A stretch of 64,000 nt of DNA from contig DATFRP010000197.1 in assembly GCA_035263125.1 (NCBI GenBank), forward strand, positions 36,212 to 100,211. The letters are read 5' to 3'. The notes below the pieces were generated by a model. That model was not told where the DNA came from. It saw nothing but the letters and a program-made list of their open reading frames with translations, and ran no database searches. This document shows, piece after piece, positions 55,669-62,729 of this stretch. Both the position numbers and the translations under genes were made by a program. Position 1 is the first letter of the stretch. Each line of letters opens with the position of its first letter. The stretch is from Gp6-AA40 sp035263125. Lineage in GTDB: Bacteria; Acidobacteriota; Vicinamibacteria; Vicinamibacterales; UBA2999.

Positions 55669-56909
55669 TCCTCCTGTCCGACTTCGCGCAGGCGCTGGAG
55701 AATCTTCGAGCGCAGAAGACGCGCACGCTGCTCACGACCTCGGGCATCGTCTTTGGTGTCGGCTCGGTCATCGGGATGATGGCGATCGGCGCCGGTGCGA
55801 AGGAGGAGACGCTTCAGTTCATCGAACGTCTTGGCGTCCGCAACATCATGGTCGATTCGGTGCCGGCGTCGAGCTCGCAGGAAATGCAGCAGCGGCGGCA
55901 GTCCTCACCTGGGCTCACGCACCGCGACGCGCGCGTGCTCCACACCAACATCGACGCCATCGAGGCGATGTCGGTACGCAAGACGATGCGGCCGGCTGCG
56001 CTGCTGCCGAAGCCGTCGCAGAATCCGCCCGAGATTTACGGCGTGGAAGCGACGTACAGCAAGATTCACAGTCTCAGGCTCGCCGAAGGCGGCTTCTTCG
56101 ACGAACGAGCCGACCAGTCGAGCGCCGCCGTTGCCGTTCTTGGTGAAACGGCGAAGGTGAGCCTGCTTGGCTATGAGCCTGCTCTCGGCAAATTCGTCAA
56201 GATCGACAGCATCTGGCTCGAGGTGGTAGGCGTACTCGAGGAGCAGATCGCGCAGAATCCTCGTCGCGAGAGCAGCGCAACGCCCGACGTGAACAACGTC
56301 ATCTATATCCCGATCAACACATTCGAATATCGCTTTCAGGATCCGGGTGCGGGGCTGAAGGACGAGCTCGCGGGCGTGGATCTGCAAGTGACGGCCGGTC
56401 AAGATAGCATCGAGGTGGCCAAGATCGTGACCGCTGTCCTCGACTCAACTCACCGCGGCACGGCCGATTTCACCGTGACGATCCCTGCCGATCTGCTCGC
56501 ACAGCAACAGCGAACGCAAGCGATCTTTACATACGTCATGGTGGCCATCGCCGCGATTTCACTCCTGGTCGGCGGCATCGGCATCATGAACATCGTGCTC
56601 GCCACCGTACTGGAGCGCACGCGCGAGATTGGCGTGCGCCGTTCCGTGGGCGCCAGGCGGCTGGACATCGCGCGGCAGTTCGTGAGTGAGGCGGTGTTGA
56701 TTTCGGCCGGTGGCGGAATGATCGGCATCGGGTTCGGTTTCATTCTCGCCTGGGCAATCGCGCGAACCGCGGAGTGGACGACGATCGTGAGCACGATGTC
56801 GGTCGTGATGGCCTTCGGTGTATCGGTGACCGTGGGCGTCCTGTTTGGTGTGTATCCCGCGCTCAAGGCCGCTCGCATCGACCCGATCGACGCCCTTCGA
56901 TACGAATGA
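55665..56909 (+). CDS. MacB-type ABC permease without ATPase domain
   Basis: 414 aa from ATG 55665. MacB_PCD N-terminal helix (TLLTTSGIVFGVGSVIGMMAIGAGAKEE), periplasmic domain (about 50-270), then three FtsX helices starting FTYVMVAIAAISLLVGGIGIMNIVLATVLERTREIG-type motif and ending GVYPALKAARIDPIDALRYE. The N-terminal ATPase of true MacB is missing; a LolD/MacB-like ATPase must come from elsewhere, as none lies in the window. Last gene of the overlapping adaptor operon. Confidence 0.92.
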   Translation: MILLSDFAQALENLRAQKTRTLLTTSGIVFGVGSVIGMMAIGAGAKEETLQFIERLGVRNIMVDSVPASSSQEMQQRRQSSPGLTHRDARVLHTNIDAIEAMSVRKTMRPAALLPKPSQNPPEIYGVEATYSKIHSLRLAEGGFFDERADQSSAAVAVLGETAKVSLLGYEPALGKFVKIDSIWLEVVGVLEEQIAQNPRRESSATPDVNNVIYIPINTFEYRFQDPGAGLKDELAGVDLQVTAGQDSIEVAKIVTAVLDSTHRGTADFTVTIPADLLAQQQRTQAIFTYVMVAIAAISLLVGGIGIMNIVLATVLERTREIGVRRSVGARRLDIARQFVSEAVLISAGGGMIGIGFGFILAWAIARTAEWTTIVSTMSVVMAFGVSVTVGVLFGVYPALKAARIDPIDALRYE

Positions 56910-57056
56910 ACGCGACGTCGGCGGCGATCACTGTATTGCAAGCCACAGACGATTATGGTAATCACGCCACCACGCTCCCTGGGCGCCGGACGCACGAGCT
57001 ATGACTTTCAGCCCGGGCGCGAAAGTTGCTTCGAGGAAGTAAAGGCGTTACTGACT

Positions 57057-57072
57057 GTAACTTTTTAGTTAC
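57057..57072. promoter_or_regulatory. perfect inverted repeat in the leader of the PEGA pseudokinase gene
   Basis: GTAACT-TTTT-AGTTAC, six-base arms, lies 18 nt upstream of the AAGGAG ribosome site (57091-57096). It could be an operator half-site pair or a small leader hairpin. The 193-nt gap before the gene is otherwise less GC-rich and should hold the promoter. Confidence 0.4.
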
Positions 57073-57102
57073 CAGTTTTGCACAACGCCCAAGGAGTCCG
57101 GT

Positions 57103-59460
57103 CTGAACGGGAAGGGTTCATCATTCAAGCATCGGCCTGATTGTTTCGGTCCGTTTCCGGTTCGCGCCGACCTCGGTGTGAGTCGTTTCGGGCCCGCCTA
57201 TCTCGGCCGTGATCGATCAACCAACACGCGGGTCGTGATCCGCACGTTCGACGTGTCTCCGGAATGGCGCGAGTTCGGAGAAGTGTCCGATCTGCTCAGC
57301 GCATTCCGAAAGCTTTGCGAGACGACGCTCGATCACCCGAGTCTGCCACGTCCTCGGGCCTTCGGGGCCGAAGGGGACGTCCCGTACCTCGTATACCCGG
57401 ATCTCACGGGTACTACCATGGACGCGGTCATGCGGCAGGACGGCCCTCGGCCTGTTGCAGAGGTCCTGGAGCGCGCACGACAGCTGGCCGATGCAATCGA
57501 CTTCGCTGCGCGAGCAGGCGTCCATCACGGGATGATGGCGCCCTGCGACGTGTTCCTCGATGGTGCGCGGACGAAAGTCTCAGGCTTTGGGCTTGCCCAG
57601 GCATTCATCAAGGTAGGAATTCCTGCGGAGGCGGGAGCTCCGTACGGCTCCGTGCAACGGCTGGCGGGTGCGCCGCCAACGCTTGCCGACGATATCTATT
57701 CCCTTGCGGCGATCACGCTGGAGCTCCTCATCGGGACGCCCCCGGATCCAAACCAGGCCACGAGTCTTGCACTTCGTGAGGCGCAGGGTCTCCTCGAGCG
57801 TCGTCGTGTGCAGCGGCCTGCTCCTCACGAAACGCGAGTGTTCACGGCGATCGCAGGCGTGGATGCCGGGAAGCTGCGCGCGGCTTTCGCAGCGGCGTTC
57901 TCCGACGAACCGAACCAGCGACCATCGACTGCCTCTGAGTTCGTCGCGAGCCTGCAGGACGCCATCTCGACCAAACGCGAGACGGACGAGCCCACGCCGG
58001 GCGTGGTGGCAATGCCGGTCTTCCGCGATGAACGCAAGAATCTGCCTTCCGCTCCCGTCTTGGACATGGAGCCCCCAGAAGACGGTTGGCTCGAGCCGCC
58101 GTCTCGCCGTGCGCCGATGGTCGCCGAGATGCGAGAGACGCCGGTCAACAGCCAGCCGCGCACACGGGGATCACAGGCACTCGCACACGAACCGCGAGAA
58201 CGGAAGCGTGACAGCCGTGTGCTTCGACTCGATCCGATCGTCGACGACATGTTCCCGACGGAAGTCACACCACCGTCTGTGCGAGCGGTCGACGAAGCGC
58301 CGCATCGAACTCCTGGTCGGTTGGAGTCACGCGGCCTCCTCGTCGCGGTGTTTGTCGCCATCAGTTTCGCGGCCGGATTTGGTGGAGGGCTCATCGTTGG
58401 ACAACGTCCGAGTCCATTGATCGAGTCGATCATCGGCAGCCACGAGTCGGTCGCTGCGTCTCAACCCACGCGATCAGCGACAGAGGATCCACCGATCGAG
58501 GATCCCAAGCCAATCGCTCCGCAGACAGTGGCTCCAAATTCGGAGAATGCGGCATCGAGTTCCGAGCCGAACGCCGCACTGCCGGCACCGGAACCTCCGT
58601 TGCCTGCTGTCGAATCTGGCCGTCTTCTCGTCCGATCGACGCCGGCCGGTGCAGAAGTGCTGGTTGACGGCCGACTGAGCGGTGTCACGCCGCTCGATCT
58701 TCGCGCGCTCGCTTACGGAGCGCATACGATTGAGGTGTCACACCCAGGTCACGACACGCGGCGTCAGCAGGTGATATTGAGCGAGCGGCGTCCCACACGC
58801 TCGGTCGACTTCGAGCTTCGTCCGACCAGCGCACCAGCCTATGCCACAGCGAACCCGACTGGCGCGCCGCGCGCACCAGGAGAGGATCCAAGGCGAATCG
58901 CGTCAACGACGCAGCCGGGGGCTCCAAATCCGGAAACGAAGGTTCTGAGTTCAGAGCTGAACGCTGCAACTGCGCCTCACCGCGGCGCGTCGGCTGTCGA
59001 ACCGGGCCGCCTTATCGTCCGCTCGATGCCGGCCGGTGCCAACGTCGTGGTTGACAGCCGATTGCGTGGTACCACGCCGCTCGCCGTTGGCGAGCTCGCC
59101 TTCGGCATACATACGATTGAGGTCACGTATCCAGGTCAGGCCACGCGGTGGCTTCGGGTCACGTTGAACGAACGTCGTCCGACGCAATCGGTCGACTTCG
59201 ATTTTCGACCGACCATCGCGGCAGCAATCGACGCAGCGACGGCAACGACCGGCTCCCTGCAAGTGACCTCGCGTCCGTCGGGGGCAAAGGTCTTCGTCGA
59301 CGACAGTCTGATTGGAACGACGCCTTTGCTGCTTTCGAACGTGCAAGTCGGATCGAGGCATCTGAGAATCGAGATGGCCGGCTTCAAGGCCTGGACGTCA
59401 TCAGTTCAGATCGAGCCGGGTGCACGGTCTCGCGTGACGGCAGATCTACCAGAGCCGTGA
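57103..59460 (+). CDS. pseudokinase with transmembrane segment and three PEGA domains
   Basis: The frame is open from 57061 and its only well-placed start is CTG at 57103, six bases after AAGGAG; the first ATG/GTG/TTG is GTG 57178, which lacks a ribosome site and would cut the glycine-rich loop (LGVSRFGPAYLGRD). From CTG the protein is 785 aa. A Ser/Thr-kinase-like fold (1-310) lacks key residues: Arg at about 47 for the ATP-binding Lys, HGMMAPCDV for HRDLKPxN, GFG for DFG. A membrane helix lies at about 410-430. Three PEGA domains follow (about 505-570, 630-695, 705-780; GRLLVRSTPAGAEVLVDGR pattern). Probably a non-catalytic envelope sensor or scaffold. Confidence 0.85.
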   Translation: MNGKGSSFKHRPDCFGPFPVRADLGVSRFGPAYLGRDRSTNTRVVIRTFDVSPEWREFGEVSDLLSAFRKLCETTLDHPSLPRPRAFGAEGDVPYLVYPDLTGTTMDAVMRQDGPRPVAEVLERARQLADAIDFAARAGVHHGMMAPCDVFLDGARTKVSGFGLAQAFIKVGIPAEAGAPYGSVQRLAGAPPTLADDIYSLAAITLELLIGTPPDPNQATSLALREAQGLLERRRVQRPAPHETRVFTAIAGVDAGKLRAAFAAAFSDEPNQRPSTASEFVASLQDAISTKRETDEPTPGVVAMPVFRDERKNLPSAPVLDMEPPEDGWLEPPSRRAPMVAEMRETPVNSQPRTRGSQALAHEPRERKRDSRVLRLDPIVDDMFPTEVTPPSVRAVDEAPHRTPGRLESRGLLVAVFVAISFAAGFGGGLIVGQRPSPLIESIIGSHESVAASQPTRSATEDPPIEDPKPIAPQTVAPNSENAASSSEPNAALPAPEPPLPAVESGRLLVRSTPAGAEVLVDGRLSGVTPLDLRALAYGAHTIEVSHPGHDTRRQQVILSERRPTRSVDFELRPTSAPAYATANPTGAPRAPGEDPRRIASTTQPGAPNPETKVLSSELNAATAPHRGASAVEPGRLIVRSMPAGANVVVDSRLRGTTPLAVGELAFGIHTIEVTYPGQATRWLRVTLNERRPTQSVDFDFRPTIAAAIDAATATTGSLQVTSRPSGAKVFVDDSLIGTTPLLLSNVQVGSRHLRIEMAGFKAWTSSVQIEPGARSRVTADLPEP

Positions 59461-59497
59461 GTGATTTCTGCTGGAGGCATGAATAAAGTCACTCAGG

Positions 59498-59644
59498 ATG
59501 AGAAATCTTGCGATCGTCACGTTCCTGTGCCTCATTCCAATGGCCCTCTACGAAGGACTCGCGAAGCGGGCGATGCTGCGGGCGATCGGATTCTGCCTGC
59601 TCCTGGCATTCGGAACGCTGGCGCTCGCCCTCAATTGGATATAG
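59498..59644 (+). CDS. small hydrophobic membrane protein, 48 aa
   Basis: ATG 59498 to TAG 59642. The product has a hydrophobic N-terminal part (LAIVTFLCLIPMALYEG) and a second hydrophobic stretch (GFCLLLAFGTLALAL), ending NWI: a probable two-helix inner-membrane peptide. The ribosome site is weak (CAGG). A different frame starting at ATG 59479 after GGAGG gives a non-protein-like sequence. Lies 37 nt after the pseudokinase. Family unknown. Confidence 0.45.
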   Translation: MRNLAIVTFLCLIPMALYEGLAKRAMLRAIGFCLLLAFGTLALALNWI

Positions 59645-59654
59645 GCGCCCTGCG

Positions 59655-59807
59655 CTAATTTGGCGTCGGCCTCTCGATGCGTTCGATCACGACCGCATTG
59701 GCCGGCGCTTTCCCCGGCTGCAAGACCAGCCCAATCTGTTCCTGAACGGTAAACTTAGGAAAGCGGGTTCGCGCCGCCGATTCTGGACACGTGTCGTCGG
59801 AAATCGG
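59655..59807 (-). pseudogene. C-terminal remnant resembling a TIGR03435 protein
   Basis: The minus strand reads TVQEQIGLVLQPGKAPANAVVIERIERPTPN before a stop at 59655. The LQEQLGL-x-L-x-x-x-K-x-P-x-x-x-x-V-I-x-x-x-E-R-P-x-x-N ending is typical of the acidobacterial TIGR03435 family as I know it. Upstream the frame is closed at 59808, so only about 50 codons remain. It has no start or signal, so it is probably a relic of a deleted gene. Assignment rests on this end motif. Confidence 0.5.
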
Positions 59808-59902
59808 CTACTCTCTTTGGGTTCGACGTGTGCTGGGCGCCGGATCGCGCTCTGCGTTGCTGCTGCGGTTCTCGGTCATCTTCGAGTACGGAGGGTTGAT
59901 TC

Positions 59903-62644
59903 GTGAGTACGCACCATCGCTCGTTCCTTCTTGCGTTGCTCCTGCCAGCAGTCCTGCTCGTCAGCGCATCCGCTGTCGTTCAGGCTCAGAATGCTGGATC
60001 GCCGGCGGCCCGCCGCTGGTCTGATCCTGCCACCTGGCCTGACAAGAAGGTGCCCGCCAAGGACGCCGCGGTCACCATCGAGAAGGATATGAACGTCATC
60101 CTCGACGTCAGTCCGCCGGCGCTGCGCAGTGTCACGATTAACGGCAGACTGAGCTTCGCTGATAACAAGGATCTCGAACTGACCACTGAGTGGGTCATGG
60201 TGCACGGGGAACTGGCAATCGGCACCGAAGCCAGACCCCACACGCACAAGGCGACCATTACCCTCACCGACAATGTCAAAGACGAAGACATGAGTGGAGT
60301 GGGTGGAACGACTGATCGCAGTGATCGCGGGATCATGCTGATGGGTGGAACCCTGAGCCTGCACGGTAACCGGACGAACTCCTGGACGAAGCTGTCCAAG
60401 ACCGCCGACGCAGGCAGCAGTTCGATTGAGGTCCTGAACGCTGCTGGCTGGCGGGTCGGCGACGCGATTGTCCTCGCGTCGACGGATTTCGATCCCCGTC
60501 AGGCCGAGCGGCGCACGATTGCGGCGATCAAGGGCAATGCGATCACGCTCGACAAGAAACTCGACTACATGCACTTCGGCAAGATCACCTTCAACGTGGA
60601 TGAACGCGGCGAAGTCGGTCTGCTGACGCGCAACATCCGGCTGCAAGCCTCGGCTGACGCGGAACAGTCGTTCTACGGCGGCCACGTGATGGCGATGGGC
60701 ACGAGCAAGATGTTTGTCGAGGGCGTCGAGTTCAATCGCATGGGCCAGAACCTGACGCTGGCCCGCTATCCGATCCACTGGCATCTGGTCGGCGACGGCA
60801 AGGGGCAGTACATCAGGAACGCCGCGATCCACGACACCTACAATCGCTGCGTGACCGTGCATGGCACGAACAATCTGCAGGTTGAGAACAACGTGACCTA
60901 CAACACCGTCGGTCACTGCTTCTTCCTCGAAGACGGCATCGAGACCGGCAACCAGTACATCCACAACCTGGCGATCCAGACCAAGTGTCATACGTCCAAG
61001 CCGTGCGACCCGACCAACCTCGCCCCATTCGGATCGTCCTCGGACGGCTTGAACTTCAAGACCACCGGCCAGGACTCCAAGGACGTCCTGATCCCTTCGG
61101 ATAACACGGTGTCGTCGTTCTGGATCACCAATCCGGACAACATCTACCGCGACAACGTGGCGGCGGGTTCCGACTCGACAGGTTTCTGGTTCGCCTTCCC
61201 GGAGCATCCGACGGGTAAGTTCGAAGGCACGGACATCAGCAAGGCCACCTGGCCGCGTCGCACGAAGGTCCGCGAGTTCAAGGGCAACGTCGCCCATTCG
61301 AACTTTGACGGTTTCATGGGTGACCGCGCGCCCAGGGCCGATGGCCATTTCGCCGTCGGCGGGTATGTTGCCAATGTCGATCCCGCTGACGCGAACAGCC
61401 CTCAAGCGGAGTCTGTCGTCGAGGATTACACCGCCTACAAGAACCGCAATAGTGGCATCTGGGCCCGCGGTGAATTGCACCTCTACAAGAACCTGAAGAT
61501 GGCCGACAACGGAATCGGCTTCACGCATGCGTCCGGCAACGCCGGTCGTGCCGCCTATACGTCACGGGTGAATGACTCGTTGTTCGTGGGCGAAACCGAG
61601 AACGTCGGCAACCCCCGCACTGACTCGGAAAAGGCGTACGGCCGTAGCTTGCCGCAGCCGGCCGTCGCGGATTTCCCGATCCGCGCCTACGAGTTCTACG
61701 ACTACCATCACGAACTGGACAACGACACCTTCGTGAATTACCAGGACAACGCCACCCGCAAGACGGGAGCGATCTCGTACCTGATGTTTACCAGCTTCGG
61801 CATGAGCTCCAACAACACCGTGCAGCGCGCGAAATTCGTCAACGCCAAGCCGGTGTATTTCCCGCCGATCGAGAACCGGTGGAGCAACGATGATTACGGC
61901 AACTCGGTCTACAAGACCTCTGTGTTCCACGACAAGGACGGCACGGTCGGCGGTGTCCCCAATTCCTACATCGTCAACATCACCGGAATCGACGTTGACG
62001 ACGCGTGCGAGGTCAAGCCGACCTGGAACGCTGTGGTGTGCAAGGGCGATGTCGGGCGCATGAATGTTGGCGGCGGCGGTGGTGCTGTTGGGTTCGGCGG
62101 ATTCGGCGGCGGTCGTGGTGGTGCTCCAAGAGCCGGCGGTCCGGGCGCCGCGGGTCCAGGTGGCGCTGCTGGTCGTGGCGGGGCTGCTCGGGCCGGAGGT
62201 GCTCCTGGCGCAGGTGCTCCCCCAGCCGCTGCTGCTCCACCTCAGACCTTTGCTATTGCCCCAGGTGGTGGTCGAATCAGAGGTAACGCTGCACCTCAAG
62301 GGCCGCCAGTCGTTCTCAGCCGCAATGGCAAGGATTTCACCGCCAACGGCGCAACCAACGTACGCGCGGGCACCGAGTACAAGGTGACCACCGAAAGGCC
62401 GACCCTGTCCCTCAACGTGAGTGAACTGGATGCGGGTTCGTGGGTGATGTTCGAGCTGCCGGGATTCACCACCGCAGCCTCGGGTACGGCGCAGGACAGC
62501 CTCGAAGCGCTGCGCAAGGCCGGCGCCACGTCGTACTACAAGGGCAACGGTTCGCTGTGGGTCAAGCTTGTCTCCAGCGGTGACGTCCTTGGCAGCGCAG
62601 CGAGCGGCCCGAGTGGTGGCGCCAGCCTCCAGGTCAGCCGGTAA
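59903..62644 (+). CDS. secreted G8-domain / parallel beta-helix protein (CEMIP/TMEM2-like), copy 1
   Basis: 913 aa from GTG 59903, seven bases after GGAGGG. Signal peptide to about residue 29 (VVQAQ). A G8 domain (about 35-135: RRWSDPATWPDKKVPAKDA, TINGRLSFADNKDLELTTEW) precedes a right-handed beta-helix (about 135-660) with the marker RYPIHWHL at 288-295, as RYPIHFH in animal CEMIP/TMEM2. A Gly/Ala/Pro-rich linker (about 722-782) leads to a C-terminal beta domain. Animal relatives act on hyaluronan; the substrate here is unknown. Followed by a terminator and a tandem copy. Confidence 0.9.
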   Translation: MSTHHRSFLLALLLPAVLLVSASAVVQAQNAGSPAARRWSDPATWPDKKVPAKDAAVTIEKDMNVILDVSPPALRSVTINGRLSFADNKDLELTTEWVMVHGELAIGTEARPHTHKATITLTDNVKDEDMSGVGGTTDRSDRGIMLMGGTLSLHGNRTNSWTKLSKTADAGSSSIEVLNAAGWRVGDAIVLASTDFDPRQAERRTIAAIKGNAITLDKKLDYMHFGKITFNVDERGEVGLLTRNIRLQASADAEQSFYGGHVMAMGTSKMFVEGVEFNRMGQNLTLARYPIHWHLVGDGKGQYIRNAAIHDTYNRCVTVHGTNNLQVENNVTYNTVGHCFFLEDGIETGNQYIHNLAIQTKCHTSKPCDPTNLAPFGSSSDGLNFKTTGQDSKDVLIPSDNTVSSFWITNPDNIYRDNVAAGSDSTGFWFAFPEHPTGKFEGTDISKATWPRRTKVREFKGNVAHSNFDGFMGDRAPRADGHFAVGGYVANVDPADANSPQAESVVEDYTAYKNRNSGIWARGELHLYKNLKMADNGIGFTHASGNAGRAAYTSRVNDSLFVGETENVGNPRTDSEKAYGRSLPQPAVADFPIRAYEFYDYHHELDNDTFVNYQDNATRKTGAISYLMFTSFGMSSNNTVQRAKFVNAKPVYFPPIENRWSNDDYGNSVYKTSVFHDKDGTVGGVPNSYIVNITGIDVDDACEVKPTWNAVVCKGDVGRMNVGGGGGAVGFGGFGGGRGGAPRAGGPGAAGPGGAAGRGGAARAGGAPGAGAPPAAAAPPQTFAIAPGGGRIRGNAAPQGPPVVLSRNGKDFTANGATNVRAGTEYKVTTERPTLSLNVSELDAGSWVMFELPGFTTAASGTAQDSLEALRKAGATSYYKGNGSLWVKLVSSGDVLGSAASGPSGGASLQVSR

Positions 62645-62666
62645 GCAGCAAACCTTCTGCACGAAC

Positions 62667-62698
62667 AAGAGCCCCCGACTCTGACCGGGGGCTCTTTT
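62667..62698 (+). terminator. Rho-independent terminator after G8 copy 1
   Basis: AAGAGCCCCCG pairs with CGGGGGCTCTT over an 8-nt loop (62678-62685), and TTTT closes it at 62695-62698. The stop of the G8 gene is 23 nt upstream. It shows that the two G8 genes are separate transcription units. Confidence 0.85.
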
Positions 62699-62729
62699 CC
62701 TTTGATCTTCGAGTACGGAGGGTTGATTC

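Noticed and set aside
59461..59658. 65-codon frame starting near GGAGG at 59473
   Set aside because: Its ribosome site is better than that of the 48-aa gene, but the translation is charged and domainless, while the overlapping frame gives two clean membrane helices.
59876..61528. 550-codon minus-strand frame across G8 copy 1
   Set aside because: Antisense to a well-supported gene, with no recognised domain; the second copy gives a similar shadow.
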